43,461 bases of DNA from an uncultured Lachnospiraceae bacterium (GCA_949742505.1 CATJPU010000209.1:1-43461), one strand, 5' to 3'; shown: positions 15,674-24,745, numbered from the stretch's first letter. A program made the numbers and translations. Notes: generated by a model not told the origin, from the sequence alone.

Positions 15674-16507
15674 TCATACTTTAATCTCTCCGTCATATAC
15701 AGTGACCGCCGGACCGGTCATATATACCTTTCCGTCCTCTTCACTCCATAAGACGGTCAGCTCTCCACCCTCTAATTTTACCGTAACCTGGCGTTCTGTC
15801 AAGTCATTTAATACACTTGCCACAGCAGACGCGCAGGCGCCGGTACCGCAGGCCAGCGTTTCGCCTGCTCCTCTCTCCCATACGCGCACCTTGATATGAT
15901 TCCGGTCTGTCACCTCAGTAAATTCCACATTGACACGTTTCGGAAACCGTCCATGATACTCAAATTCCGGTCCCATCCGCCTGATATCAATCCCTTTTAC
16001 ACGATTCACATAGACCACTGCATGGGGATTTCCCATAGATACCCCGGTCATTCGGTATTCCGTCTGATGAATCGTAATTTTCTCCTGAATTACTCTGCTG
16101 TTTTCCGAAATTATCGGTATTTTGTCCGCCTGGAGGATAGGATAGCCCATATCCACCGTTACCTGCTCCACCTGCTCTTCCGCCGTCTGAAGCCAGAGCC
16201 TTCGGATTCCCGCCAGTGTTTCAACCAGAAGTTCCTTCTTATCGGTCAGCTTATGTTCATATACGTACTTTGCCAGACACCGAATCCCGTTGCCGCACAT
16301 CTCCGCCCGGGAGCCGTCCGCATTGTAAATCTCCATCTTAAAGTCTGCCTTCTCGGAAGGGCCAATCAGAATCAGCCCATCCGAACCGACGCCGAAATGC
16401 CGGTCGCTTATCCGCCTGGCAATTCGCTCTGGTTCTCTTACACATTCCGCCAGACAATTCACATACACGTAATCATTTCCCAGTCCATGCATCTTTGTAA
16501 AATACAT
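15674..16507 (-). CDS. dapF: Diaminopimelate epimerase
   Basis: A PLP-independent epimerase converting LL- to meso-diaminopimelate. The 277-residue protein has the two-thiol active site: Cys71 in AEMCGNGIRC and Cys220 in LACGTGACAS. FTKMHGLGNDYVYV at the start and GNPHAVVYV in the middle are family hallmarks. The RBS (AAGGA) lies in the end of the small ORF upstream, 4 bases before dapF, so the two are probably coupled. dapL follows directly. Confidence 0.97.
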   Translation of the reverse strand: MYFTKMHGLGNDYVYVNCLAECVREPERIARRISDRHFGVGSDGLILIGPSEKADFKMEIYNADGSRAEMCGNGIRCLAKYVYEHKLTDKKELLVETLAGIRRLWLQTAEEQVEQVTVDMGYPILQADKIPIISENSRVIQEKITIHQTEYRMTGVSMGNPHAVVYVNRVKGIDIRRMGPEFEYHGRFPKRVNVEFTEVTDRNHIKVRVWERGAGETLACGTGACASAVASVLNDLTERQVTVKLEGGELTVLWSEEDGKVYMTGPAVTVYDGEIKV

Positions 16508-16511
16508 ATAT

Positions 16512-16673
16512 TCACTTTTCCTTTACAGCGATAAATTCTATTTCTGCACTCTTTTTCTGTTCCTCATCTTCCGCTTTTTCTATTTGCTGCTTCTCTCTGT
16601 ATTTTCTCCGGATCGTCCCCTGCACACTAGAGCGTCGCTTCACAGGCGCACAGATAACACGAATATCAAACAT
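16512..16673 (-). CDS. 53-residue basic/charged small protein, unknown
   Basis: An open frame between the ANTAR regulator and dapF: it begins MFDIRVICAPVKRRSSVQGT, has a central charged helix (KYREKQQIEKAEDEEQKK), and ends AEIEFIAVKEK. Its stop is 4 bases before the dapF ATG and it holds the dapF RBS. Its own RBS is weak (TTGAAG at best). No membrane segment is seen. I do not recognise it. It may be a genuine small protein or a leader that couples dapF translation; conservation across relatives would decide. Confidence 0.4.
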   Translation of the reverse strand: MFDIRVICAPVKRRSSVQGTIRRKYREKQQIEKAEDEEQKKSAEIEFIAVKEK

Positions 16674-16708
16674 TATTTACTTCAAGATAATGCAGCGATG
16701 CACCAGCG

Positions 16709-17257
16709 TTATTCCGCCATAATACTGAGTACCATCCCGGCTGTCTCCACCAGATTCGTTCCGCTGTCCATACTGCATTTCTGCAGATATTTATGCGCTT
16801 CCTCTTCCGACATATGATTACGCGCCATCAGAAGTTCCTTCGCCTCCCGGATAATCTTCTGCTGCTCCGGATTCTTCTCCGGTCTTATCTTCTTTCGTTT
16901 TCGTCTTCTCCTGTCCATGGCCTGCTGCATCATTTCCATGGTATTCATCAAATCATATACCTTAAGGGGCGTTGACAGACCTACAATCCCTTCCATGGTT
17001 TCCCCCTGCCATTTATCCGGCGATGCGATGAGGAGCATCTCAAATTCCGGGGGAAGAAATTCTCTGAGTCTGGTGTACAGCATATCCGGCAGCTTATATC
17101 CACATACCAGAATTCCCTCGTCTAACAGCTCCGTATACTGCAGCGCCTGCGCGCCAGTGGTACATACGCCCATCACAGAAATTCCGCCTCTGACCAGAAT
17201 ATTCCGAATGTTCACCGCATTTTCCTTATTTGGAAATGCAACAATAACTCCTGCCAC
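16709..17257 (-). CDS. ANTAR-domain response regulator next to glnA
   Basis: A 182-residue protein with an N-terminal receiver-like domain (MAGVIVAFPNKENAVNIRNI, GGISVMGVCTTGAQAL, EGILVCGYKLPDM) that seems to lack a clear phospho-acceptor aspartate context. A basic linker (RRRRKRKKIRPEKNPEQQ) leads to a C-terminal ANTAR RNA-binding helical bundle (IIREAKELLMARNHMSEEEA, then HKYLQKCSM). ANTAR proteins bind paired hairpins in leader RNAs and prevent termination, often in nitrogen metabolism. Its place just after glnA, 145 bases downstream, makes glnA and nitrogen genes the likely targets. How it senses the signal is not visible; no histidine kinase is nearby. Confidence 0.85.
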   Translation of the reverse strand: MAGVIVAFPNKENAVNIRNILVRGGISVMGVCTTGAQALQYTELLDEGILVCGYKLPDMLYTRLREFLPPEFEMLLIASPDKWQGETMEGIVGLSTPLKVYDLMNTMEMMQQAMDRRRRKRKKIRPEKNPEQQKIIREAKELLMARNHMSEEEAHKYLQKCSMDSGTNLVETAGMVLSIMAE

Positions 17258-17402
17258 GCTTACACCCCCTTTTTCTGCGGTACTTTATATCGCGCATTCT
17301 TATGTTCTTTCTTATATTCTTCTTATGACCTTATCATCTGAATACCGGACAAAGCGCTCATTTCGGTTCACTACTGCTTCACTGTTACCTTATTTCTGCC
17401 GG

Positions 17403-18731
17403 TTACATGATATGGAGGTACCTCTGAATCTCCCAGTCGGTTATCTGGGCGCGGTACTGGCGGTATTCTTCCCTTTTGGCCGCAATATATTTCTCAGACA
17501 AGTCTTTGCCCAGTACGGCCTGAATAAATTCATCCTTCTCAAATTCTCTTGCCGCTTCCAAAAGACTGCCCGGCAGTGATTCGATTCCCATCTGCTTCCG
17601 CTCCCGTTCACTTAACTCGTAGATATTGGTGTCCACACTCTCCGGCGGCATAATCTCATTGCGTATTCCATCCAGTCCTGCCGCCAGACATACGGCAAGC
17701 GCCAGATAAGGATTCGCCGACGGGTCCGGACTTCTTAATTCCACCCTGCTCTCCTCTGCCGCAGCCGGAATCCGAATCAATGGCGTCCGGTTAATCTCCG
17801 ACCATGCAATATACACCGGCGCCTCGTATCCCGGTATCAGCCGCTTATAGGAATTTACCGTCGGATTGGCAATAAAGGTAATCGCTTTCATGTGCTTCAT
17901 AATGCCCCCGATAAAGTAATATGCCTCCCGGCTTAATCCTTTCTCATTCGAAGCGTCCGTAAAAACATTCCTGCCGTCCTTGTGCAAGGTCATATTCAGA
18001 TGCATTCCCGAACCGTTGGCGCCGAATTTCGGCTTCGGCATAAAGGTCGCATGAAGTCCATGCCGCTTGGCAATCGTCTTCACAACCAGCTTGAACGTCA
18101 TGATATTATCCGCGGTAGTCAGCGCCTCGTCGTACTTGAATACAATCTCGTGCTGGGCCGGAGAAGCCTCGTGATGAGACGCCTCAATCTCAAATCCCAT
18201 ATCCTCTAATGTCAGTACCATATCGCGCCTTGCATTTTCGCCGAAATCCATGGGACCCAAATCAAAGTAGCCTGCATTCTCATGGGAAATCGTCGTCGGC
18301 AGCCCATTCTCATCCGTCTCAAAGAGGAAAAATTCACACTCCGGCCCAACCTTAAACTCATAGCCTTCTGTTCTGGCATCCTCCACAACTTTCCCCAGAA
18401 TATATCTCGGGTCGCTCTCGAAGGCTGTTCCATCCGGTTTGTATATATCGCAAATCAGTCTGGCAACCTTGCCCTGCTGGGGCCTCCAGGGGAAAATCTC
18501 AAACGTATTCAGGTCCGGGTACAAATACATATCCGACTGTTCTATCCTCGCAAATCCCTCAATAGACGAACCGTCAAACATACACTTATTGTTCAGCGCC
18601 TTTTCCAGCTGACTGATTGTAACCGCCACATTCTTAAGAGCGCCGAAAATATCCGTAAACTGCAGGCGGATAAATCCCACATCTTCTTCCTCAACCATTC
18701 GTAAAATATCTTTTCTTGTATAATTATTCAT
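17403..18731 (-). CDS. glnA: Type I glutamine synthetase
   Basis: ATP-dependent synthesis of glutamine from glutamate and ammonia, the main ammonium-assimilating enzyme. The 442-residue protein matches the short GSI-alpha class of Firmicutes: beta-grasp start ([20 protein letters not shown]), [10 protein letters not shown], metal-binding [22 protein letters not shown], and [16 protein letters not shown] near the end. The RBS AGGAGG precedes the ATG. It is the first gene of a run with the ANTAR regulator and dap genes, and has a near-consensus promoter with a structured leader of about 150 bases. Confidence 0.97.
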   Translation of the reverse strand: MNNYTRKDILRMVEEEDVGFIRLQFTDIFGALKNVAVTISQLEKALNNKCMFDGSSIEGFARIEQSDMYLYPDLNTFEIFPWRPQQGKVARLICDIYKPDGTAFESDPRYILGKVVEDARTEGYEFKVGPECEFFLFETDENGLPTTISHENAGYFDLGPMDFGENARRDMVLTLEDMGFEIEASHHEASPAQHEIVFKYDEALTTADNIMTFKLVVKTIAKRHGLHATFMPKPKFGANGSGMHLNMTLHKDGRNVFTDASNEKGLSREAYYFIGGIMKHMKAITFIANPTVNSYKRLIPGYEAPVYIAWSEINRTPLIRIPAAAEESRVELRSPDPSANPYLALAVCLAAGLDGIRNEIMPPESVDTNIYELSERERKQMGIESLPGSLLEAAREFEKDEFIQAVLGKDLSEKYIAAKREEYRQYRAQITDWEIQRYLHIM

Positions 18732-18843
18732 AACTGCTGCCTCCTATTCCTACTTTTCTTCTTAAACTACTGTGCATCCTCATTCATCTCCTTATCGTCT
18801 CAAAATCAGATGCTCTTCGAAAGTTTTCAAATCCCCTGTAAAC

Positions 18844-18890
18844 AAGATAAGAGCGCTCTTCCCCCTTGGAAAAACGCCCTTGTTTTCACT
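18844..18890 (-). promoter_or_regulatory. Structured leader of glnA, candidate ANTAR target
   Basis: Just after the glnA promoter the minus strand forms an outer stem (AAACAAG with CTTGTTT) around a perfect 12-base palindrome AAGAGCGCTCTT. The long leader and the adjacent ANTAR gene suggest control by RNA binding. I could not confirm the tandem hexaloop hairpins of the classic ANTAR motif or a terminator by eye. Confidence 0.4.
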
Positions 18891-18892
18891 TA

Positions 18893-18921
18893 ATTATAAG
18901 GATGTTACACCTCTTTGTCAA
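18893..18921 (-). promoter_or_regulatory. Consensus sigma-A promoter of glnA
   Basis: Minus-strand TTGACA (18916-18921) and TATAAT (18893-18898), both perfect, are 17 bases apart. This gives a leader of about 150 bases ahead of glnA. It is the strongest promoter in the window. Confidence 0.85.
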
Positions 18922-18937
18922 GCTGACAATAACTTTT

Positions 18938-18967
18938 TTGTGATTGTAACCGCCCTGAACTTATGAT
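18938..18967 (+). promoter_or_regulatory. Promoter of the diguanylate cyclase gene
   Basis: TTGTGA (18938-18943) and TATGAT (18962-18967) are 18 bases apart, 37 bases before the preferred ATG. It diverges from the glnA promoter. Confidence 0.5.
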
Positions 18968-19003
18968 AAAATAAGAAAAGAAACGATGGGAGATGACTAC
19001 AGT

Positions 19004-20041
19004 ATGAATGATAAAAATTATAATATTTTATATGAATACTTAAAAGGTATCCGCAGCGGCTCAGAAGTCCCATCTCTTGATATCAATGAACTTGACGAGG
19101 ATTATCGGGACTTCGGACATGAACTTCTGCAGACAGGGAAGCAGCTGATTTCTTATAAAAAAAGGGAACAACAGCTTGAAGAGGAGAAACAGCGTATCCA
19201 AAGCCGGGCAGATATGATTGAGGGTTATAACGAGCTTCTTGTCGCCATGCTCAGCAAGCGTGATGAATGGCTTCTTGTTGTGGATATGGAATCCAAAGAG
19301 ATTCTGTACTGTAACAAACGCAAGCAGTTCGGACGTACTGATAAGCATTTTTGCCAAACCTGCAAGAACCGCCTGACCTTCCATCCCGAACTCTTGAACT
19401 GGAAGGGCGACGAACAGTACAGCGTATGGGAAATGGCCGGCGAAGACGACACGAATTACCGCATAACCTCTTTCCCTATTGAGCTAAGGGAACGTTCCTC
19501 CTATGTACATATTATCGTCGATATTACAGAAGAGAAGCGGATGGCGCACAATCTTACCAGCAAGGCATACCACGATCCCGGTACCGGAATTAAGAATCGT
19601 TTGTTCTTTGAAGAATATATGGAGATCCTTCTGCACGATAAGCAGCAGGCAACGCTCTGTTATCTGGATTTAGACGGACTGAAATACGTCAATGATACAT
19701 ACGGCCATTTAGAAGGTGATATGTATATTCAGAACTTCGTTGAAATCATCCGAAAGGATTTCCGAAGCGGGGATACATTTGCCAGAATCGGCGGGGATGA
19801 ATTCTGTCTGGTACTGACCGGCAACATGAAAGAACTGATAGATAGGAAGCTGGAGGAAATCCTGACGGAATTTCAGGAAAGCGACTTCAGCGAATACCAG
19901 TGCAGTTTCAGCTTCGGTGTTGTGGAAATCCCGGGCGCCGCTAATACTATGACCCTGGATGAAATCCTTCAGAAAGCCGATGCGCTCATGTACGAATGCA
20001 AGCGTACGAATAAGGAAAGATTTCCGGAACTTGTCAGATAA
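19004..20041 (+). CDS. Diguanylate cyclase with N-terminal PAS-like sensor
   Basis: Makes the second messenger cyclic di-GMP from GTP. Of 345 residues, the first 80 include a coiled coil (KREQQLEEEKQRIQ). Next comes a PAS-like region with a Cys cluster (LYCNKRK, FCQTCKNRL), then a coiled linker (IVDITEEKRMAHNLTSKAYH), and a C-terminal GGDEF domain. The active-site RIGGDEF is intact, and an RSGD inhibition site sits exactly five residues before it, so product inhibition is expected. YLDLDGLKYVNDTYGH carries the metal-binding Asp. The ATG at 19004 follows GGGAGA; an upstream in-frame ATG at 18986 lacks an RBS. It is the only plus-strand gene here and stands alone. The cysteines could bind metal or sense redox state; this is speculation. 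Confidence 0.92.
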   Translation: MNDKNYNILYEYLKGIRSGSEVPSLDINELDEDYRDFGHELLQTGKQLISYKKREQQLEEEKQRIQSRADMIEGYNELLVAMLSKRDEWLLVVDMESKEILYCNKRKQFGRTDKHFCQTCKNRLTFHPELLNWKGDEQYSVWEMAGEDDTNYRITSFPIELRERSSYVHIIVDITEEKRMAHNLTSKAYHDPGTGIKNRLFFEEYMEILLHDKQQATLCYLDLDGLKYVNDTYGHLEGDMYIQNFVEIIRKDFRSGDTFARIGGDEFCLVLTGNMKELIDRKLEEILTEFQESDFSEYQCSFSFGVVEIPGAANTMTLDEILQKADALMYECKRTNKERFPELVR

Positions 20042-20119
20042 GAAGTTTGCTTTTTGCGCTGCATATAACTGTAACCAATGCACTTGGCGTCTGCGTCGGA
20101 TGTGCGCCTGCAAACTAGT

Positions 20120-20185
20120 ACAGCCTTGCGTAATGAACTATGAATCACGTGCTTGCAGAATTCACAGTTAATTGCGCAAGGCTGT
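20120..20185. repeat. Long imperfect inverted repeat
   Basis: A perfect 11-bp outer stem (ACAGCCTTGCG with CGCAAGGCTGT) extends inward through AATGAACT/AGTTAATT-like bases to arms of about 27 bases around a 12-base loop. It lies between the convergent GGDEF gene and the TM1266-family gene. It may be a bidirectional terminator or a small mobile repeat; no T-run follows. Confidence 0.6.
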
Positions 20186-20225
20186 GCTGGCTTCCATTGT
20201 ATCCCCATATACCGTATTTCCTCCG

Positions 20226-20471
20226 CTACACCTTCGCCGTCAGCGTCTTCGCACTGACGCCGGGCTGCATCCCCAGTTTCCCAGACAAAGCGCTGGTTAC
20301 ATTCCCTGGCGCGTCAATCACGACGCTGATAATCGAAATCCTTTTCTCCCGGTAGGGAAGTCCCATTCTCCCTATGATGTACTGCCGGTATTCATGCAGC
20401 AATTCATTCACCGCAGCAGCCGTCTCTTCATTCTTTATAATGATACTAATCACAGATACTCTTGTTTCCAT
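20226..20471 (-). CDS. TM1266-family ACT-like regulator
   Basis: An 81-residue protein matching the TM1266 family, a small ACT/NikR-C-like fold described as a putative regulator of iron-only hydrogenase maturation. Characteristic stretches are ISIIIKNEETAAAVNELLHE, YIIGRMGLPYREKRISIISV and LSGKLGMQPGVSAKT. RBS GGAGAG is 8 bases before the ATG, and the gene starts 13 bases after the pyridoxamine kinase stop, so it is cotranscribed. No hydrogenase gene is visible in the window. Its ligand is unknown. Confidence 0.8.
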   Translation of the reverse strand: METRVSVISIIIKNEETAAAVNELLHEYRQYIIGRMGLPYREKRISIISVVIDAPGNVTSALSGKLGMQPGVSAKTLTAKV

Positions 20472-20484
20472 TCTGTTAACTCTC

Positions 20485-21354
20485 CTATTTCTCTTTTAAA
20501 AATCCATTCCCACCGGGCAGCAGCATCCCAAGATACCGCTCAAATTCTGTACCTCCGGTATTCTCTGCCCCATTCCTTACAGACTCTTCCATTGCCTTCC
20601 ATGTAAACTGGCCCGCAAGCCTGCACAAATCCTCAATATGGTCTCCCCTTGTCATCCCTCCTGCCAGAACCGACGCGAATAAATCACCGGTTCCAGAAAA
20701 ACTTTGTCCAATATACGGAAATGCAATCATCTGTGAAGCCGACTCTGTCAGAACCAGATTACCAATCTTCTCTCCATCCTTATCTGTAAAATGGATTCCC
20801 GTCACCACAATCGTTCCCGGTCCATTTGGCAAAATCCTGTCCGCCATCTGCCGAAGCCTCTGGGTAAGCATTTCGCCGGAAAGACAGCAGACCTCCTCAT
20901 AATCCACATCCGTTAACAGACAAAACTCCGTAAGATTCGGAGTAATGACGTCAGCCATATATACCAACTTTTTCATCTTCAGCAGAAGCCCATCTGTAAA
21001 CATGTCATACTTGTTCCCATCATCTCCCATAACCGGGTCCACCAGAAGAAAGGTCCCCTCTTTGCGAAACGTTCCGATAAACTGAAAAATATGCTCAATC
21101 TGTTCTTCGCTTGCAACAAAACCGGTATAAATCCCGTCAAACTCTGCTCCAAGCTTCTTCCACTCCAATCGGATGGCTTCCATTTTATCGGTAAAATCTT
21201 CCAGATAATAGCTGGGATATCCTGTCTGAGCGCTTAAGACAGCCGTAGGAAGCGGACATGGCTGCACGCCCATCACCGAGATTACTGGTATTGCCGCAGT
21301 CAGCGAACATTTCCCAAACCCTGATAAATCATTGATTACTGCTAATTTCTTCAT
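20485..21354 (-). CDS. pdxY: Pyridoxamine/pyridoxal kinase
   Basis: A ribokinase-fold B6-vitamer kinase that phosphorylates pyridoxamine or pyridoxal for PLP salvage. The 289-residue protein shows the start KKLAVINDLSGFGKCSLTA, the substrate region LPTAVLSAQTGYPS, DPVMGDDGNKYDMF, and the anion hole with catalytic Asp in SFSGTGDLFASVLAGG. It starts 4 bases after the DMT transporter stop and precedes the TM1266-family gene, forming one operon. The neighbouring exporter or importer could carry a related substrate, but this is not shown. The choice between PdxY and PdxK cannot be made from sequence alone. Confidence 0.88.
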   Translation of the reverse strand: MKKLAVINDLSGFGKCSLTAAIPVISVMGVQPCPLPTAVLSAQTGYPSYYLEDFTDKMEAIRLEWKKLGAEFDGIYTGFVASEEQIEHIFQFIGTFRKEGTFLLVDPVMGDDGNKYDMFTDGLLLKMKKLVYMADVITPNLTEFCLLTDVDYEEVCCLSGEMLTQRLRQMADRILPNGPGTIVVTGIHFTDKDGEKIGNLVLTESASQMIAFPYIGQSFSGTGDLFASVLAGGMTRGDHIEDLCRLAGQFTWKAMEESVRNGAENTGGTEFERYLGMLLPGGNGFLKEK

Positions 21355-21358
21355 TCTG

Positions 21359-22258
21359 TCATTTCCCTTTCCCTATATTCAAAATAAAACCAGCAGAAAG
21401 AACCAACACAAAACCCACAATGTCAATCTTTTCAAATGCTGTGGACAGGAACTCCGCTGCAAGAATGGTCGCCGTCACAGGCTCTACGCTGGTCATCAGC
21501 CCGGTATAAACCGCCCCGATTCTGGTAAGAGCCGACAGATAAAAGCAGAATGGCAGAATCGTTCCGGCGACTACAATCGCAAGAAATGCAATAACTACTA
21601 TCATATCTATATTGGCATTCATCCGCCAGGGCTGTCTCACTGCTGCAAGCGTTATTCCGCCGATTATCATCGCCCAGGCGCAAACCGGCTCCGCCGGATA
21701 TTTATTTAACAGCGGAATCGGCAGCACCGCATAAAAACAGGTCGCAAGAGCCGTCAAAAGTCCCAGAACAATTCCCTCCGGCGACACATTTAAGCTATGC
21801 CAGTTTCCATGCGTTGCAATCAGAAAAATCCCGGAAACCGCGCAAAAAACAGCCGCCAGTTCTCTTTTCTCCGGCTTCTTTCTATCCCGAACCGCATAAT
21901 ATACAATCAGCATCGCCGGATTCAGATATTGAAAAAACGTAGCCGTTCCCGCATCCGTCGCCTGAACTGCCGCAAAAAAAGAATACTGCATCCCCATCAT
22001 ACCTGCAATTCCAAATACTATCAACCGCAAAGCCGCCGGCTTTTCCTTCCACACTCCCCAGACATCCTGTTTCCTGACAGCCGAAAACACAAATAACAGA
22101 ATCCCCGAAGCCAGCAGCCTGTAAGGCGTCAGCCAGGATGACTCAAGTCCCTTTGATTCAAACAAATACTGTGCCGCCGGACTGGATGCTCCCCATAGAA
22201 TCCCCGTCCAGACGGCAAGCATAAAGCCGATTCTCTTATTCTTTCTATCTATATCCAT
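21359..22258 (-). CDS. EamA/DMT-family transporter
   Basis: A 299-residue membrane protein with about ten hydrophobic helices in two EamA repeats (FMLAVWTGILWGASSPAAQYLF near the start of the first; IVLGLLTALATCFYAVLPIP begins the second). It belongs to the drug/metabolite transporter superfamily, which exports amino acids, nucleobases or other small metabolites. The ATG at 22256-22258 is preferred after GGGG; an in-frame GTG at 22273 is the alternative. It heads an operon with pyridoxamine kinase. Substrate unknown; a B6 vitamer is a reasonable guess from context only. Confidence 0.82.
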   Translation of the reverse strand: MDIDRKNKRIGFMLAVWTGILWGASSPAAQYLFESKGLESSWLTPYRLLASGILLFVFSAVRKQDVWGVWKEKPAALRLIVFGIAGMMGMQYSFFAAVQATDAGTATFFQYLNPAMLIVYYAVRDRKKPEKRELAAVFCAVSGIFLIATHGNWHSLNVSPEGIVLGLLTALATCFYAVLPIPLLNKYPAEPVCAWAMIIGGITLAAVRQPWRMNANIDMIVVIAFLAIVVAGTILPFCFYLSALTRIGAVYTGLMTSVEPVTATILAAEFLSTAFEKIDIVGFVLVLSAGFILNIGKGK

Positions 22259-22369
22259 ACTTAACCCCGTCACGCCTTCTCTCTTCTTATGTCAATATAT
22301 TGCCGCATTAATTCCCGTGTAAACAGTTTTATATTTCAATTACCTGTTATCCACTAATGCGGCCGTCTA

Positions 22370-23713
22370 CTAGTCATAAGCCAGCTTCTTTTTCCATACG
22401 CCTGTTTTCACGTAAATCATTCCCAGCGGCACCGATGCGCCCGGCGCAATCATACAAGCCAGGAAAATCCCGGAAAGACCTAAAAAGTTCTCCAGAATCA
22501 CTACCAGCACCACTCGGACCAGAATGCAATTTACAAAAGAACTAAGCAGCACAAACCAGGTATGCCCCGCGCCGATTGCAAATCCATGGTATATCATAAA
22601 TACCGCGTAAAATATCTGACCAATAATCTCGATACGCAAGTTCAGCGCCGCCACATCCACAGCCTCCAAATCCCCGGTAAAAAATCCCGCGAATACCGGC
22701 GCGCCGGCTTCTACCGCCACAATCATTACGAGAGCTGCAGCACAGGTAAGTTTCATAGCAGTATACAGAGCCTCTTTCGCCCGATCATATTTCCCCGCCC
22801 CCAGGGTCTGTGCCACCATGGCGGCAGACGCACTGCTGACCGCTGAAATAAATAACTGGCAGAAATCCTTAATCTTAGCGCTGACGCCCGCTCCTGCTGA
22901 AGCCGTCACACCGTACCCATTGACAAATTTCGTCACCGTCAGCCAGGAAATAGCCGCCAGGGACATCTGCACCGCACAAGGTATCCCAAGTCCTATAATC
23001 CGGCTGAAACGCTTTGTATAAAATGCCGGCCGCAGGAGTCTGATTCCAAAAATATCCGGATTCTTCAGCACATGCACAAGTATCAGGCCAAAGGAAAAAC
23101 CCTGCGAAATCACCGTCGCTGCAGCTGCTCCCCGGGTTCCCATACGGAATCCGCCTACAAACAGTATATCCAGCAGAATATTCACACAAGTTGATAATAA
23201 AATAATCTTCATTGGCCGTTTCGAATCACCCACGCCTCGAACTGCCGCTACCAGTGCATTATACCCTGCAATAAAGAAAATACCAATACTGCAAATGCGC
23301 AGATAATCCAAAGCCTCCTCATATGCAGGCGCGCCAAGCGCCTTTAAAATAGTCCCTGCCGACAGATAAATCACGCTCAGGAGAACCGCCGACATCACCA
23401 TAAAGCTATAAAACAGCGTATTCGTAGTCTCTTTTCGCTTCACATCTTCTTTTGCTCCAAAAAACTGCCCGATTAAAATGCTGCCTCCCTGAGACAGACC
23501 AATTATAATTTTAGTCAGAAGTTCCATCACCTGACTGGAATTATTAATTCCGGAAATCCCTCTGGCTCCGATAAAGTGACCGGATATCATCAAGTCCGCC
23601 ATACTGTATAACGACTGCATCAGACTGATAATTACCAGAGGAACCGCATATTGTATCAGGCAGCTTCTGACACTCCCCTCCGTAAGGTCAAAAGTCTTAT
23701 CCGATTTCTTCAT
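22370..23713 (-). CDS. MATE-family efflux transporter
   Basis: A 447-residue, twelve-helix cation-coupled antiporter of the MATE family. It shows the two related halves: QYAVPLVIISLMQSLYSMAD with LMISGHFIGARGISG in the first, and GLGIPCAVQMSLAAISWLTV with GYGVTASAGAGVSAKI in the second. Start: the ATG at 23711-23713 (MKKSDKTFDLTEGSV) sits 12 bases after GGAGGA; the longer frame upstream is unlikely. It stands alone, with a GC-rich inverted repeat in its leader (AGCCGC and GCGGCT near 23800 and 23760). Its substrate is not evident. Confidence 0.88.
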   Translation of the reverse strand: MKKSDKTFDLTEGSVRSCLIQYAVPLVIISLMQSLYSMADLMISGHFIGARGISGINNSSQVMELLTKIIIGLSQGGSILIGQFFGAKEDVKRKETTNTLFYSFMVMSAVLLSVIYLSAGTILKALGAPAYEEALDYLRICSIGIFFIAGYNALVAAVRGVGDSKRPMKIILLSTCVNILLDILFVGGFRMGTRGAAAATVISQGFSFGLILVHVLKNPDIFGIRLLRPAFYTKRFSRIIGLGIPCAVQMSLAAISWLTVTKFVNGYGVTASAGAGVSAKIKDFCQLFISAVSSASAAMVAQTLGAGKYDRAKEALYTAMKLTCAAALVMIVAVEAGAPVFAGFFTGDLEAVDVAALNLRIEIIGQIFYAVFMIYHGFAIGAGHTWFVLLSSFVNCILVRVVLVVILENFLGLSGIFLACMIAPGASVPLGMIYVKTGVWKKKLAYD

Positions 23714-23842
23714 TTGTACTTCATCTCCTCCTAATATCTTCCGCCTGTACGGACTGAAACAGCCGCCGCCCTTTATGCCATGTATAAAAAGCATGCTGCC
23801 CGCGGCTTTCTATCTCTGTCTGCTCCGGTCCACACAGGTGAA

Positions 23843-23868
23843 AAACTCCGGCATCACTGCCGGAGTTT
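23843..23868 (-). terminator. Terminator of the small alarmone synthetase gene
   Basis: A perfect 11-bp stem, AAACTCCGGCA and TGCCGGAGTTT, with a 4-base loop, then a T-run on the minus strand. It lies 38 bases past the stop of the upstream gene at 23907. Confidence 0.8.
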
Positions 23869-23906
23869 CACTGTTTCTTTAGTTTACTAAATTGTGGTAA
23901 GTACTG

Positions 23907-24623
23907 TCAAGCACTTTGTGTCCGGCTTATCTGGTCTTCCTGCCGGTTCCTAGAAACATCTCTGGCGCGTTCAAGCTTCTGAACTTCCTGCTCTTCTAAG
24001 CATGCCAGAATGGCTTCGTTAAGCTGTAACATCTTGTCATCCAGAGTAGCTACCATATCCGCACACTCTCTCAGATCCTTACTGATATACTCTGGCGCCC
24101 TGCCCTCGTACTTATAGTATATCTTGTGCTCCAGGCTCGCCCAAAAATCCATAGCAATCGTCCGAATCTGAATCTCAACCTTCGTGTCTACTACACTGTC
24201 TGATAAAAAAATTGGGACAGACACCAGCATATGGTAACTCTTGTATCCACTTTGCTTTGGATTCTTGATGTAATCCTTAATAGAAAGAACCTTAAGATCT
24301 GTCTGATTTCCTATCATCTCTGCAAGTTTATAAATGTCTGAAGTAAATGAGCAAATCAATCGAACCCCTGCAATGTCATTCACATACTTCACCATGTTCT
24401 CAATAGAAGTTTCATGTCCATGCCGCTTTAGTTTCTTGACAATACTTTCTGGTGACTTAATCCGGGTCTTAATATGTTCAATCGGATTATAACTGTGCAC
24501 ATGCTGAAATTCATCGTTCAAAATCTCCAGCTTTGTGCCCACTTCCTTGAGTGCAGATGTATATAGAAACATGACTGTCTTCCAACTGTCCACATCCTCG
24601 TAATTGCGAATCGTCATTTCCAT
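23907..24623 (-). CDS. relQ: Small alarmone synthetase, RelQ/YjbM-like
   Basis: A 238-residue stand-alone (p)ppGpp synthetase domain that makes the stringent-response alarmone from GTP/GDP and ATP. Family marks are IKTRIKSPESIVKKL, NDIAGVRLICSF, KQSGYKSYHMLVSVP, and VEIQIRTIAMDFWASLEHKI followed by YYKYEG. There is no hydrolase domain, and the C-terminus has a short helix as in tetrameric RelQ. The ATG at 24621-24623 follows GGAG with 8-base spacing; the basic upstream extension is not needed. It lies 122 bases after the corrinoid adenosyltransferase and ends in a strong terminator. Confidence 0.9.
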   Translation of the reverse strand: MEMTIRNYEDVDSWKTVMFLYTSALKEVGTKLEILNDEFQHVHSYNPIEHIKTRIKSPESIVKKLKRHGHETSIENMVKYVNDIAGVRLICSFTSDIYKLAEMIGNQTDLKVLSIKDYIKNPKQSGYKSYHMLVSVPIFLSDSVVDTKVEIQIRTIAMDFWASLEHKIYYKYEGRAPEYISKDLRECADMVATLDDKMLQLNEAILACLEEQEVQKLERARDVSRNRQEDQISRTQSA

Positions 24624-24745
24624 ATCCTTCTCTCCTCTTCGCCTTCTTCTCCCCCTGTGAAGAGTACTTTGTATTTTTATACATACAGTATACCACAATA
24701 TGGAATTAAAGCCATAGATTTCAGAATTTTTTAATGATTACAATA

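Noticed and set aside
15896-16534. 212-codon plus-strand frame
   Set aside because: Antisense to dapF; no domain or start site.
23714-23830. MATE leader as a possible riboswitch
   Set aside because: There is an inverted repeat, but I cannot match conserved bases of guanidine, preQ1 or other known riboswitch classes.
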